This document shows positions 42,420 to 52,812 of a stretch of 64,000 bases of DNA, in pieces. The translations under genes and the position numbers were made by a program. Under the pieces are notes generated by a model, which was not told where the DNA came from, did no database searches, and worked only from the letters and a program-made list of their open reading frames with translations. The stretch comes from Paenibacillus sp. CAA11 (GTDB lineage Bacteria > Bacillota > Bacilli > Paenibacillales > Paenibacillaceae). The stretch covers positions 449,001 to 513,000 of the forward strand of contig NZ_CP028922.1 of the NCBI RefSeq assembly GCF_003060825.1. Reading direction: 5' to 3'. Numbering within the stretch: position 1 is the first letter of the stretch; each line of letters starts with the position of its first letter.

Positions 42420-42557
42420 CTGTTTATTTTAGGAAGCGGAAAAGTACCCAACGGTATCCGTAAATTAGTTGATATTTCCTCAAAAGCTTGGGAAAACTTG
42501 TTTCGAGGTAACGGATTGCCGTGGGGAGACTGTTACTTGGAATCTCCTAATGTATGA
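42420..42557 (+). pseudogene. Remnant of a SUKH-3-like immunity gene
   Basis: In frame: LFILGSGKVPNGIRKLVDIS, then SKAWENLFRGNGLPWGDCYL and a TGA at 42555. It matches the end of the 36856 protein in pattern (G.GK......AWE.L..G.G..PWG). The N-terminal two thirds are missing or decayed in 42305-42419. Confidence 0.5.
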
Positions 42558-42616
42558 ACAGGCTACCCCGCTGCTACGCTAGCTTAATAAATAGTAGCCC
42601 CAGCCTTGCTCTGGCT

Positions 42617-43300
42617 CTACTCCCCTTTTAAACCCGATAGCACCCTGTTTACCAACTGGTCGGCATGGCGGGTTGTTTCCGGCAAGCGATAACTCGGAGC
42701 GAGTCTAAGAATCCAGTCACAGGCGGAGTTCAAAGATATACGATGTCCAATAGATACAAAAATGGGCTTTATCGCATCCTGGGTTCTGAGCACATTTCCA
42801 ATAACCTCATTGCGGTCCACAAGTGGCGAGGACGCCCCGCGAGTGCTCCCCGGTTCTTCATATTCTCCTAAAAGCCTGGTCTTTCCGCATCCTATCGCGG
42901 GCACATCAAAGAGCAGCCCCAAATGGCTTGCTAATCCAAACCGTCTGGGATGGGCAATTCCCTGGCCGTCGCAGACAACGAGCTGGGGCGTATTTTTTAG
43001 TTGATCGAAGGCTTTTACAATGGGCGGCAGCTCCCGGAAGGAGAATAGACCTGGGATATAAGGAAATTGCACATGATCCTCTACCACGATCGATTCAACC
43101 AAATTCAGCGTATCCGATTCAAGAATCACAACAGCGGCGATAAGTTTATCGCTGTGCTCACTGTAAGCCACATCTACTCCAGCTACATATTGAATGCTGC
43201 TGTAACAATCCTCTTTGACAACCTGTCTTGCTAATTCCTGCTGTAGCTCGATGGCTTCTGTTTCAGTTAAATTCCATGAATGGTTTAGTACGGGTTGCAT
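42617..43300 (-). CDS. nfi: Endonuclease V
   Basis: 227 residues, the usual length. AAGGAGAACC lies 7 bases before the ATG. Motifs: YVAGVDVAYSEHSDKLIAAV (catalytic Asp in the first strand, as in D43 of E. coli), FPYIPGLFSFRELPPIVKAF (P.YIPG.LaFRE.P), LVVCDGQGIAHPRRFGLASH (DGqG.aHPR..GlA.H.G, second catalytic Asp) and GCGKTRLLGEY. Endonuclease V cleaves near deaminated bases (inosine) in DNA or RNA. It is transcribed away from the toxin region on the minus strand and borders the decayed end of CRISPR array 1. Confidence 0.95.
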   Translation of the reverse strand: MQPVLNHSWNLTETEAIELQQELARQVVKEDCYSSIQYVAGVDVAYSEHSDKLIAAVVILESDTLNLVESIVVEDHVQFPYIPGLFSFRELPPIVKAFDQLKNTPQLVVCDGQGIAHPRRFGLASHLGLLFDVPAIGCGKTRLLGEYEEPGSTRGASSPLVDRNEVIGNVLRTQDAIKPIFVSIGHRISLNSACDWILRLAPSYRLPETTRHADQLVNRVLSGLKGE

Positions 43301-43314
43301 ATTGGGTTCTCCTT

Positions 43315-44739
43315 TATCGTATTTGCGCGCCCTTGTGGGGTGCGACGCTGACCGCTAACATTCCTAGGGGCTATGGTTGCCGACTATCAATCACGCATCC
43401 CACAGAGGATGGTACCAGACCAGCTACGATCACCGTTTCAATAGAAATATTTTGATCCACGCACCCACGTAGGGTGCGACAGCCACCAGCTGCTCCGAAC
43501 GGATTGGGTTTGGTGTTTCAATCCACGCACCCATGTAGGGTGCGACAACAACTGATAAGTTAAAAGATAACCAAAATCAATTTCAATCTACGCCCCCATA
43601 TAGGGTGCACATGGACTACAAAGGACAGGTAATAGTATCTAGCGAATTTCAATTCACGCACCCATATAGGGTGCGACAGCTTCTCTCGTCAGTGGAAAGT
43701 TGTTCTGTGAAGATTTCAATCCACGCACCCATATAGGGTGCGACCATCTATGCGATCCAGTACCCACCATTAAGCTGGTATTTCAATCCACGCACCCATA
43801 TAGGGTGCGACGTCACAGACAACCTTTTCATAAGATTCGTTTGATGATTTCAATCCACGCACCCATATAGGGTGCGACCAAAGGCTGAATTGCTGGAGTA
43901 TGCCAAAACAAATATTTCAATCCACGCACCCATATAGGGTGCGACTCCTCGTCTGACAGTTCGGCTCCATCCTTTTGCGATTTCAATCCACGCACCCATA
44001 TAGGGTGCGACTTGATCTAGCGTCTCAAGCTTACTCTCAATGACTGATTTCAATCCACGCACCCATATAGGGTGCGACAAGCTAGAGCTATGGCAAAGCT
44101 AAGAGGTTGGCATATTTCAATCCACGCACCCATATAGGGTGCGACAGGTGGTTCCTTCCCTTCTTTTGAGGGGTGGCTAAATTTCAATCCACGCACCCAT
44201 ATAGGGTGCGACTTCCTTATCACTACAGCCTTATCACCGTCTGCTTTATTTCAATCCACGCACCCATATAGGGTGCGACGCCGCATGTGGTCGACCACCG
44301 TCATGCGACGCCAATTTCAATCCACGCACCCATATAGGGTGCGACCAAAGGATAAGCCAAAAACTGAAGCAGCTTATTATTTCAATCCACGCACCCATAT
44401 AGGGTGCGACGGTACTACAAAGCGATTGTCGGTAACCTTACCAATTTCAATCCACGCACCCATATAGGGTGCGACTGCCGTTGTCCGCTTGATGTTTACA
44501 TCTGACCAGGATTTCAATCCACGCACCCATATAGGGTGCGACTGTGAAAGTATATTATGAGGATATTTTAGTTGGTATTTCAATCCACGCACCCATATAG
44601 GGTGCGACCATCATCAAGTGTGGGGATGAATGTTGTTGTTCAATTTCAATCCACGCACCCATATAGGGTGCGACGAAGTACTACAACCTGTTTTATTAAC
44701 CTTCACAATTTCAATCCACGCACCCATATAGGGTGCGAC
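43315..44739 (-). CRISPR. CRISPR array 1 (type I-C), transcribed on minus strand
   Basis: 20 recognisable 32-base repeats from 43449 to 44739 with spacers of about 33-37 bases. On the plus strand each begins ATTTCAATCCACGCACCC and ends AGGGTGCGAC; the minus-strand repeat is GTCGCACCCTATATGGGTGC followed by GTGGATTGAAAT, the type I-C repeat. The leader is at the right end (44740-44924). Repeats nearest the leader are identical. The four at 43449, 43515, 43580 and 43646 carry changes, one with a base lost. Two badly decayed units can be seen at about 43315-43346 and 43385-43416, as expected for the leader-distal end. Confidence 0.97.
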
Positions 44740-44924
44740 AGCGAAAATGCATAGGAATCAATCTCATTGCAGCATTAACTCCATACATCTTCATGTTTTT
44801 CAATGCGAAAAGAGTCTTAATTCAGTCTTGACTTTTTGCAGACTGAGTAAATCTCCACTCATTTCGACAAATTCTGAGGTGCGAAAGCCCTGGGCTTTTT
44901 ATGGGAGCTTCACATTCGCACTTC
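44740..44924 (-). promoter_or_regulatory. Leader of CRISPR array 1
   Basis: 185 bases directly next to the first repeat. Its reverse complement starts GAAGTGCGAATGTGAAGCTC and ends ATTTTCGCT just before the repeat. It aligns along its length with 53116-53299, the leader of array 2, with the outer ~60 bases almost identical. It would contain the array promoter and integration signals. Confidence 0.85.
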
Positions 44925-45163
44925 TTCCTCCCATGCATGCTTGGTTTCTGAGTTTAAAATAACCTATTCCCCAAATTATGCCAAGTAGTTTTTCTGTCAG
45001 TCGTTTAAAGCAGCCTAGAATTCGTTGAAATTAGTCGTTTTTTTCCTTTTAAATGAAAAGTTTGGAAGGAAATGCTCGGTTCTTGTCGAACAACTAAATA
45101 AGACTATTCACCTTATCAGCGTCTATTTTACTGATCACTTAGTCTTAGTTCAGGAGGCTTGTT
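44925..45163. other. Upstream region of the cas operon
   Basis: 239 AT-rich bases between the array 1 leader and cas3. It should hold the cas promoter, since transcription of cas3 runs to the right and the leader runs to the left. No single promoter stands out. AGGAGG at 45151-45156 is the cas3 ribosome binding site. Confidence 0.4.
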
Positions 45164-47590
45164 ATGAAGTACATAGCTCATATCAGGCAGAAGGATGGCT
45201 CTATTCAGACAGTCATAGAGCACTTGCAGGCCGTAAAGGAAAGCTGTGAAAATTACGGCAGAGTGATAGGGGTTAGCCACTTGGCGGGGTTAGCCGGACT
45301 TCTGCACGATCTCGGGAAGAACACAATGGAATTCAGCACCTACATACAAGAGGCTGTGGCTCATCCGGAGGCGCCTCCCCGCAAAGGCTCTGTGGATCAT
45401 TCCACAGCGGGCGGCAGATTACTATTTGAACGATACCATAAGAATACCTCTACAGTAGAAGACAAATTTGCCGCGGAGTGGCTGGCCAATTGTGTGATTT
45501 CTCATCATCAGGGGCTGCGAGACTTCGTTGACTCCAAGCAAACCTCGCCTTTTCTTGAGCGTGTAGAGGAGAAAGTGCTGAAGGAGTTCGATCAAGCAAA
45601 ACAAGAATTCTTTAATCATGTTCCTGAACAGGAGCTGGACCGCTATTTTAATGAGGCAAAAAAAGAGCTAAAGCACTATTTGAAGCTCATACAACAGCAC
45701 AAGCTTCCATCTATCACGGCTTCCCTTCTCATTAAGTATATCTTTAGCTGTCTTATTGATGCGGATCGAAGCAACACTAGGCAATTTGAGGAGAACACAT
45801 CCTCTGAGCCGAACCTGGATCAACATGCCTTCTTTACCAGGAGTTATGAAGCATTACATCAGCATCTCACAGAGTTGGAACGGCAGGGGGACTCAGCGCA
45901 CCCCATTAATCGACTAAGGCGAGAAATGTCTGATCGATGTGAAGAATTCGCACAACGTGACTCTGGGATTTACACTTTATCTATTCCTACAGGTGGGGGA
46001 AAAACATTGGCGAGTTTGCGCTATGCCCTAAAGCATGCGCTAACCCATGGCAAAGACCGCATTATTTACGTTGTTCCATACACGACAATTATTGAACAGA
46101 ATGCGGCTGAGATTAGAACTATTTTACAAGAGGATGATTTGATCCTTGAGCATCATTCCAATGTGGTGGAGAGGGAGTTCGAATTAGACAACGAAGATTA
46201 TGATTTAAGGAAGCAGAAGATCAAGAATGCGAGAGATACTTGGGATTCCCCGATTATTTTTACAACCATGGTGCAGTTCTTGAATACCTTCTATGCCAAA
46301 GGGACTCGCAATGTAAGGAGATTGCACCAGCTGTCGAATTCGGTCATTATTTTTGACGAGGTCCAATCCGTACCTATAAAATGCATCTCATTGTTTAACG
46401 CTGCGCTGAACTTCCTTCATATTCTAGGGAAATCCAGCATTCTCTTGTGCACCGCTACTCAACCTGCACTTGACTTCGTGAAGCATAGGCTGCATATGTC
46501 CCCGCAAGCGGAGATCATCGAGCAGCTTGGGGAGGTAAGTCAAAGTTTCAAGAGGGTTCATGTGCACGATCGAACGACATCTCTAGGATGGGGAGCAGAA
46601 GAACTGGCGGATTTTGTTCAGCAGCAGATGAACGAAGTGAAGAGTGTCCTAGTCATATTAAATACGAAAATAGCCGTGCGTAGATTGTTCGATCAACTTA
46701 CACAGCTGGATAGGGAGAATGAACGCGGAGTACGCCTGTTCCATCTCAGTACCAATATGTGTGCAGCGCATCGTAAGGATATATTAGAAGAACTCAAAAG
46801 GTCACTCGAAGCCGAAGAGCCCGTCGTCTGCGTAAGTACCCAGTTAATCGAAGCCGGAGTAAATATTAGTTTTGAGTGTGTCGTTCGTTCTCTCTCAGGT
46901 TTGGACTCTATCGCTCAAGCGGCGGGTAGGTGTAACCGGCATGGCAAAGACCCGATCCGTAATGTCTACATTGTTAGATCGGCTGATGAATCGCTCACTC
47001 GGCTACCAGAAATTCGGATTGGAGCGGAGATGACCCAAAGAATTTTACATGAGTTCAATCAGTCTCCTGAGCGGTATGATCAAGACCTGTTATCTGTCTC
47101 GGCTATGAAGGCTTATTTTGAGTATTATTACAGTCAATTTCAGACTGAGATGGACTATCCGGTTGCAGGGCTTCAGAAGAATCTTTACGACCTCCTGGGT
47201 GCTAATAAAGATTTTTGCAAGGCCTATGAGAATAAGCATCATAAGCCTCTCGAGACTTTGACACGAGCTTCTCTCGCTACAGCCGAGCAGTATTTTGAAG
47301 CCATTAGCAATAGGGCGACTTCTATTGTGGTTCCATACAACGAAGAAGCTGTAGATTTAATTACAGCACTAAATGGAGAATTGGACGGCGGGGAGCTGGG
47401 GGGACTACTGCGTAAGCTGCAGCCTTATGTCGTTAACATTTATGATCATGAGCTCAAGGCGCTGGATGCAAATAACAATCTTGATTTATTACTTAACGGG
47501 CATGTGCTGGCTTTGAAGCAGCCGGCTTACTCTAAGCAATTTGGGGTTAATTTGGCAGGAAACGGGGAATGGTCCTTTGCAATGATTTAG
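45164..47590 (+). CDS. cas3: CRISPR-associated nuclease-helicase Cas3 (type I-C)
   Basis: 808 residues with CAGGAGG 7-8 bases upstream of ATG. The N-terminal HD nuclease domain has [15 protein letters not shown] (H48/D49) and VISHHQG. The SF2 helicase has Walker [13 protein letters not shown] (about 275-286), [15 protein letters not shown] box [10 protein letters not shown] (about 397), CTATQPAL and the motif VI region [17 protein letters not shown]. In type I-C, Cas3 is recruited by Cascade to nick, unwind and degrade target DNA. It is the first gene of a complete and intact operon. Confidence 0.96.
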   Translation: MKYIAHIRQKDGSIQTVIEHLQAVKESCENYGRVIGVSHLAGLAGLLHDLGKNTMEFSTYIQEAVAHPEAPPRKGSVDHSTAGGRLLFERYHKNTSTVEDKFAAEWLANCVISHHQGLRDFVDSKQTSPFLERVEEKVLKEFDQAKQEFFNHVPEQELDRYFNEAKKELKHYLKLIQQHKLPSITASLLIKYIFSCLIDADRSNTRQFEENTSSEPNLDQHAFFTRSYEALHQHLTELERQGDSAHPINRLRREMSDRCEEFAQRDSGIYTLSIPTGGGKTLASLRYALKHALTHGKDRIIYVVPYTTIIEQNAAEIRTILQEDDLILEHHSNVVEREFELDNEDYDLRKQKIKNARDTWDSPIIFTTMVQFLNTFYAKGTRNVRRLHQLSNSVIIFDEVQSVPIKCISLFNAALNFLHILGKSSILLCTATQPALDFVKHRLHMSPQAEIIEQLGEVSQSFKRVHVHDRTTSLGWGAEELADFVQQQMNEVKSVLVILNTKIAVRRLFDQLTQLDRENERGVRLFHLSTNMCAAHRKDILEELKRSLEAEEPVVCVSTQLIEAGVNISFECVVRSLSGLDSIAQAAGRCNRHGKDPIRNVYIVRSADESLTRLPEIRIGAEMTQRILHEFNQSPERYDQDLLSVSAMKAYFEYYYSQFQTEMDYPVAGLQKNLYDLLGANKDFCKAYENKHHKPLETLTRASLATAEQYFEAISNRATSIVVPYNEEAVDLITALNGELDGGELGGLLRKLQPYVVNIYDHELKALDANNNLDLLLNGHVLALKQPAYSKQFGVNLAGNGEWSFAMI

Positions 47591-47622
47591 ACATACAGAG
47601 CTATCAAGAAAGGAGGAACACC

Positions 47623-48342
47623 ATGCGCAATCAAATCGAGTTTGAAGTTCACGGGAAATACGGGCTGTTTACGGATCCTCTAACGAAGCTAGGGGGGGAG
47701 AAGTTCAGTTACCAGGTTCCCACCTACCAGGCGATAAAGGGAATCGTCGAAAGTGTTTACTGGAAGCCGACCTTAATCTGGTATGTCGATGAGGTTCGAG
47801 TGATGAACCCCATTCAGACGGAATCCAAAGGGATGCGCCCAATTGAATACAGCGGTGGCAATACATTAGCTTATTATACTTATCTGAAGGATGTGCGCTA
47901 TCAGGTTAGAGCTCATTTTGAATTCAATCCTCATCGTGAAGACCTTGCGGATGACCGGAACGAACATAAGCATCATAATATCGCCCAACGCGCGGTCAAA
48001 GCAGGAGGCCGCAGAGATATCTTTCTGGGAGCGCGTGAATGCCAGGGCTATGTTGAACCCTGTGTGTTCGGAGAAGGAGAAGGGGCTTATGATCAGGTTG
48101 CAGAAATTGATTTCGGGATGATGGTTCATGGGATCAGTTACCCGGATGAGACAGGACGGGAGGAACGAGAGACCCGTTTATGGAGGGTCAAAATGGAGCA
48201 CGGTGTCATCCGGTTTATTCGTCCCGAAGAATGCACTAGGGTGAGAAAGTCCGGGCACGCTTCGGCCAAACTCTTCACTCCCGGGAATATCCAGTCCGTT
48301 GATAGTCTGTATAATGAGTTGTTCCCTGAGGGAGGAGTATAA
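47623..48342 (+). CDS. cas5: Cas5c, crRNA-processing subunit of I-C Cascade
   Basis: 239 residues from ATG 47623 (AAAGGAGG 9 bases upstream; longer in-frame starts overlap cas3 without a binding site). RAMP fold with [40 protein letters not shown] and [20 protein letters not shown]. In type I-C, which lacks Cas6, Cas5c cuts the pre-crRNA and stays on the 5' handle. It is 32 bases after cas3. Confidence 0.95.
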   Translation: MRNQIEFEVHGKYGLFTDPLTKLGGEKFSYQVPTYQAIKGIVESVYWKPTLIWYVDEVRVMNPIQTESKGMRPIEYSGGNTLAYYTYLKDVRYQVRAHFEFNPHREDLADDRNEHKHHNIAQRAVKAGGRRDIFLGARECQGYVEPCVFGEGEGAYDQVAEIDFGMMVHGISYPDETGREERETRLWRVKMEHGVIRFIRPEECTRVRKSGHASAKLFTPGNIQSVDSLYNELFPEGGV

Positions 48343-50271
48343 ATGAGCTGGCTTGCAAACTTGAATACGACGTATGAGCAGCATGAGCATGCGATCGGGC
48401 AGTTCGAGAAGAAGAGAAATGGCCGCGAGTATACGCTAATTCCTGTATCACATACCACCCAGACAGCTCATATTGAAGTTCATCTGGATGAGCGAGGAAA
48501 TTATTTATACGCCAAAGTTGTAGATAAGGAAGACGGCAGCACGATCATGCCTTGTACGGAAGCCTCCGCCAGCCGGACAAGCGCTCCAGTACCTTATCCG
48601 CTATTTGACAAGCTCATGTACGTGGCAGGTGACTATTCACGGTACTGCGGTGAAGTGAAGGGTACACCTTATGAAGATTATCTGAATCAATTAAAGGCTT
48701 GGTGCGATTCATCTTATAAGCATCCCAAGGTGGAGAGTGTCTATCATTACATTGCCAAGGGAACTTTGATGACAGACTTGATTAAGGATCAGATCTTATG
48801 GGTGGATGAGGATAACAAACTGTTGAAAAGTTGGACTTCTGCTATGGAAGAGAAGCAGGGGGAGAAACCTGATATTTTCAAAGTGATTGCATCGGACCAG
48901 AGCTCGGCCTTCGTACGCTTTGCAGTCCAAATTCCTGGCGATCTGGAGCCTAAATTGTGGCGTGATCGTTCTGTTCAGCAGTCATTTATTCATTATTATG
49001 AGCAGAACCTGCAAGAGATGGATTTGTGTTATGTCACAGGGGAGCTATTGCCTTATGCAGACAAGCATGCTTCACGTATCCGTCACTCTGGGGATAAGTC
49101 CAAGCTGATCTCAGCGAATGACTCATCTGGCTTCACCTATCGCGGACGCTTTCGGACTAGCCGAGAGGTGGCTTCGGTCAGCTATGAAGTGTCTCAGAAG
49201 GCACATAATGCCTTGAAATGGCTGATCGAGCGGCAAGGGTTTGCGGTAGACGGTAAAGTCTTTCTGGTATGGGGCACAGAGAAGCTGGATCTCCCGGATC
49301 CGTTCGCAGATACTTTCAGCCTTTATGGAGAGGAAGATGAAGAAGGGGGCGCAGGGGATAGCACCCATAAGGAGTTTGCCAATCAGGTGCGGCAAGCTAT
49401 CGGGGGTTATCGCTTTGACGGGGATTACAAGTCGAATGTTATCGTCATGGTGCTTGATGCGGCAACACCAGGGCGCATGTCCATTGTCTACTATCAGGAG
49501 CTTAATCATCGTGTGTTTCTGGACAAGCTCCAGCACTGGCATGAAAGCTGCTCATGGCAGCATCGCTACCGCAAAGATCAGGATAACAAGCCTATTGTTT
49601 TTATTGGAGCACCGGCAACCAGGGATATTGCACTTGCAGCCTACGGTTCACATGTCAGTGATAAGCTGGTGAAAGGTCTGATGGAGCGAATGCTCCCTTG
49701 TATCATTGAGGGTCGCCCTATCCCAATGGATATTGTACGAAGCGCCATTAACCGAGCCTCAAATCCGGTGGCTATGGACAGCTGGGAATGGGAGAAGGCA
49801 CTCGGCATTACCTGTGCTGTAGTAAATAAAACCTTTGAGAAAGAGGGCTATGAAGTGAGCTTAAATACTGAAACGACAGATCGGAACTATCTGTTTGGCC
49901 GTCTGCTGGCGATTGCCGATGTCTTGGAGAGACGAGCTCTGGGCAGAGATGAGAAGCGCGCGACAAATGCCATTCGTTACATGAATGTTTTTGCCCAGCG
50001 CCCGACACGCACTTGGTCCATTATCCAATCCAATATTCAACCGTACCAAGCAAGACTTGGAACAGAGCTGCACTACTATAACCGTTTATTAGATGAAGTT
50101 GGAGGCCGGATTCAGTTCGAAGACTTTACAGATAAGCCTTTGAATGGCTTATATTTATTAGGCTTTTACAGTCAGCGCAATGATTTGTATACGAGCAAGA
50201 AGGATAAGAATGACGGAGCTGAAGAACAAGCCCAGATTCCATCCAATCCAGAGGAAGAAGGAGAGAATTAA
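48343..50271 (+). CDS. cas8c: Cas8c (Csd1), large subunit of I-C Cascade
   Basis: 642 residues, starting immediately after the cas5 stop (GGGAGGAG upstream). N-terminal MSWLANLNTTYEQHEHAIGQ, then LPYADKHASRIRHSGDKSKL, ISANDSSGFTYRGRF and VASVSYEVSQKAHNALKWLI are typical Csd1 segments. Csd1 recognises the PAM and target. In many I-C systems an internal start in this gene makes the small Cas11c subunit; the region around residues 480-530 (CAVVNKTFEKEGYEVSLNTE, then NYLFGRLLAIADVLERRALG) is where such a product would be expected. Confidence 0.95.
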   Translation: MSWLANLNTTYEQHEHAIGQFEKKRNGREYTLIPVSHTTQTAHIEVHLDERGNYLYAKVVDKEDGSTIMPCTEASASRTSAPVPYPLFDKLMYVAGDYSRYCGEVKGTPYEDYLNQLKAWCDSSYKHPKVESVYHYIAKGTLMTDLIKDQILWVDEDNKLLKSWTSAMEEKQGEKPDIFKVIASDQSSAFVRFAVQIPGDLEPKLWRDRSVQQSFIHYYEQNLQEMDLCYVTGELLPYADKHASRIRHSGDKSKLISANDSSGFTYRGRFRTSREVASVSYEVSQKAHNALKWLIERQGFAVDGKVFLVWGTEKLDLPDPFADTFSLYGEEDEEGGAGDSTHKEFANQVRQAIGGYRFDGDYKSNVIVMVLDAATPGRMSIVYYQELNHRVFLDKLQHWHESCSWQHRYRKDQDNKPIVFIGAPATRDIALAAYGSHVSDKLVKGLMERMLPCIIEGRPIPMDIVRSAINRASNPVAMDSWEWEKALGITCAVVNKTFEKEGYEVSLNTETTDRNYLFGRLLAIADVLERRALGRDEKRATNAIRYMNVFAQRPTRTWSIIQSNIQPYQARLGTELHYYNRLLDEVGGRIQFEDFTDKPLNGLYLLGFYSQRNDLYTSKKDKNDGAEEQAQIPSNPEEEGEN

Positions 50272-51138
50272 ATGAGCGTACTGGATCATAAAATTGACTT
50301 TGCTGTAGTGTTGTCTGTTCGTAATGCTAATCCTAATGGAGACCCGCTTAATGGAAATCGTCCTCGTCAGAACTATGATGGCCACGGAGAGATTTCGGAC
50401 GTATGTATCAAGCGCAAGATCCGTAACCGACTGCAGGATATGGGTGAAGCGATACTAGTACAATCCGATGAGCGTCGCAGCGACGGATATCGAAGCATCA
50501 AGGAGCGAGTGGATGCGAATGCCGAGGTAACGGAGTTTGCTAAGGGCAAGAAGCAAAATAATGAACTTTACGCTGCTGCGGCTTGCAATGCATGGATGGA
50601 CGTACGCAGCTTTGGGCAAGTCTTTGCCTTTAGCGGTTCTGAGGTATCTGTAGGTATTCGAGGTCCAGTATCTATTCATACTGCAGTAAGTGTAGAACCG
50701 ATTGATATTACCAGCATGCAGATTACGAAGAGCGTTAATGCCGTAACTCCTAAAGATCCTAATAAGAAGAGCTCAGATACCATGGGGATGAAGCACAGAG
50801 TGGATTTCGGAGTCTATGTATTCTATGGAAGCATCAATACCCAATTAGCGGAGAAGACCGGATTTACGTCTGAAGATGCGGAGAAGATTCGTGAAGCTTT
50901 GCGCACATTATTTGAAAATGATACTTCTTCAGCTCGCCCGGATGGAAGTATGGAAGTGCACCATTTGTACTGGTGGGAGCATTCCTCCAAGCTGGGTCAG
51001 TATTCGTCTGCCAAGGTTCATCGTTCCCTTGAGGTGAAGCTGAAAGATGGAGTATCCGAAGGCAAATCGATTGACGATTACTCGATCACTGTAACTCCGC
51101 TTGAAGGATTGCCTGTCCAAGAATATGCAGGACTATAA
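50272..51138 (+). CDS. cas7: Cas7c (Csd2), backbone subunit of I-C Cascade
   Basis: 288 residues, ATG directly after the cas8c stop with GAAGGAGA upstream. MSVLDHKIDFAVVLSVRNAN, PNGDPLNGNRPRQNYDGHGE, ISDVCIKRKIRNRLQDMGEA and GIRGPVSIHTAVSVEPIDIT are diagnostic for Csd2/Cas7. Six or seven copies coat the crRNA. It overlaps cas4 by 14 bases. Confidence 0.96.
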   Translation: MSVLDHKIDFAVVLSVRNANPNGDPLNGNRPRQNYDGHGEISDVCIKRKIRNRLQDMGEAILVQSDERRSDGYRSIKERVDANAEVTEFAKGKKQNNELYAAAACNAWMDVRSFGQVFAFSGSEVSVGIRGPVSIHTAVSVEPIDITSMQITKSVNAVTPKDPNKKSSDTMGMKHRVDFGVYVFYGSINTQLAEKTGFTSEDAEKIREALRTLFENDTSSARPDGSMEVHHLYWWEHSSKLGQYSSAKVHRSLEVKLKDGVSEGKSIDDYSITVTPLEGLPVQEYAGL

Positions 51139-51784
51139 AGAGGATGATTACCTGCTGCTGTCCGGCATTCAGCATTTTAATTTTTGCAGAAGGCAGTGGG
51201 CATTAATCCATATTGAGCAGCAATGGGAAGAGAATGTTAAGACAATAGAAGGTACCTACTTACATAGAAAAGCGGATCAGCCGATGATTCGCGAGAAGCG
51301 GGGAGACAAGCTGGTTGTTCGGGCTATGCCGGTTCACTCAAGAGAGCTTGGCATTACAGGGATATGCGACGTGGTTGAATTTGTACGCGATCCTGATGGG
51401 GTCCCTCTGGCAGGTGAGGAAGGATTATTCCTTCCTTATCCTGTGGAATACAAGCGAGGGAAGCCCAAACGGGATGATTCAGATCATTCCCAATTGGTGA
51501 CTCAAGCCATCTGTCTGGAAGAGATGCTGCTCTGTGAAGTCTCTAAGGGCTATCTATATTATGAGGAGATCAAGCACCGGGTAGAAGTAATCATCACCCG
51601 GGCTGACCGGGAACGAGTAAAGGCAAGCTGGGAAGAGATGCGTCAGTATTTTAAGAATAGACATACTCCAAAGGCTAAGGCCGGGCCGCATTGCCAGAGC
51701 TGTTCCCTGAACCTGGTGTGTCTACCGGAAATCCTGAATAAGAGATCGGTCTCCAGCTATATTGAAAGCAGGTTGAATGAGTGA
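51125..51784 (+). CDS. cas4: Cas4 exonuclease, spacer-acquisition factor
   Basis: 219 residues from ATG 51125. RecB-like nuclease core: EGTYLHRKAD, GITGICDVVEFVRD, PVEYKRGKPKRDD and HSQLVTQAICLEEMLLCEVS. The four Fe-S cysteines are visible: one in NFCRRQWAL and three in CQSCSLNLVCLPE. In type I-C, Cas4 works with Cas1-Cas2 to choose and trim PAM-proper spacers. It overlaps cas1 by 4 bases (GTGA). Confidence 0.95.
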   Translation: MQDYKEDDYLLLSGIQHFNFCRRQWALIHIEQQWEENVKTIEGTYLHRKADQPMIREKRGDKLVVRAMPVHSRELGITGICDVVEFVRDPDGVPLAGEEGLFLPYPVEYKRGKPKRDDSDHSQLVTQAICLEEMLLCEVSKGYLYYEEIKHRVEVIITRADRERVKASWEEMRQYFKNRHTPKAKAGPHCQSCSLNLVCLPEILNKRSVSSYIESRLNE

Positions 51785-52812
51785 AAAAGCTGCTAAATAC
51801 ATTGTTTGTTACCATGCCAGACACCTATTTGTCGCTAGATGGCGAGAATATTGTGGTCAAGCAGGAAGAAGCGGTGTTGGCCAGATACCCTCTGCACAAT
51901 TTAGAGGCGGTATGTACGTTTGGTTATGCAGGGGTTAGCCCGGGGCTTATGGGGGCCTGTGCATCGCGAAATATCGCGCTGACCTTCATGACGAGCAGTG
52001 GGCGTTTCTTAGCCCGCGTAATTGGAGAGAGCCGAGGAAATGTGGTCCTCAGAAAAGAGCAATACCGCATCTCAGACGATGAGCGGAGAAGTGCTCTCGT
52101 TGCGAGGAATATGATTGTCGGCAAGCTTTATAACAACAAGTGGATTTTGGAACGTGCTACCCGGGACTATGCTCTTCGTATGGATGTCGAGCGAATCAAG
52201 AAAGTCACATTCTCCTTGACGGAAAGTATGAAGCTTCTTCGTGAAGTTGAAGATTTGGAAGTGTTACGGGGGATCGAAGGGGCTGCAGCCGTTCAGTATA
52301 ACTCCGTTTTCGATGATCTGATTCTGCAGCAGAAGGAGCATTTTTACTTTCACGGACGGAATAAGCGGCCGCCGCTCGATAACGTGAATGCACTGCTATC
52401 CTTTGCCTATACCCTTTTGGCTAATGATATGAGATCAGCTCTTGAAGCTGTAGGATTAGACGCCTATGTAGGGTTTCTGCATAGAGATCGGCCTGGACGA
52501 GCTTCTCTGGCCCTCGATGTAATGGAGGAGCTTCGGGGTGTGATGGCTGATCGTTTCGTCCTTTCCTTGATTAATAAGAAGATCATTAACGAGAAAGGTT
52601 TCTACCGCAAGGAGAACGGTGCCGTCATCATGGATGACGAGACTCGTAAGAAGGTGCTGAAGGCTTGGCAGGAAAGGAAGCAGGAGAAGATTGTACATCC
52701 CTATTTGAATGAGAAAGTTCCCTGGGGATTGGTACCTTATGCTCAAGCGCTTTTATTAGCCAGGTTCATCCGAGGTGATCTCGATGAGTATCCTCCATTC
52801 TTGTGGAAGTAG
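51781..52812 (+). CDS. cas1: Cas1 integrase
   Basis: 343 residues from GTG 51781, overlapping the cas4 stop. The catalytic triad is present: Glu in GIEGAAAVQYNSVFDDLI, His in VGFLHRDRPGRASLALDVME and Asp in that same segment (ALDVMEELR). Cas1 dimers with Cas2 insert new spacers next to the leader. Confidence 0.97.
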   Translation: MKKLLNTLFVTMPDTYLSLDGENIVVKQEEAVLARYPLHNLEAVCTFGYAGVSPGLMGACASRNIALTFMTSSGRFLARVIGESRGNVVLRKEQYRISDDERRSALVARNMIVGKLYNNKWILERATRDYALRMDVERIKKVTFSLTESMKLLREVEDLEVLRGIEGAAAVQYNSVFDDLILQQKEHFYFHGRNKRPPLDNVNALLSFAYTLLANDMRSALEAVGLDAYVGFLHRDRPGRASLALDVMEELRGVMADRFVLSLINKKIINEKGFYRKENGAVIMDDETRKKVLKAWQERKQEKIVHPYLNEKVPWGLVPYAQALLLARFIRGDLDEYPPFLWK

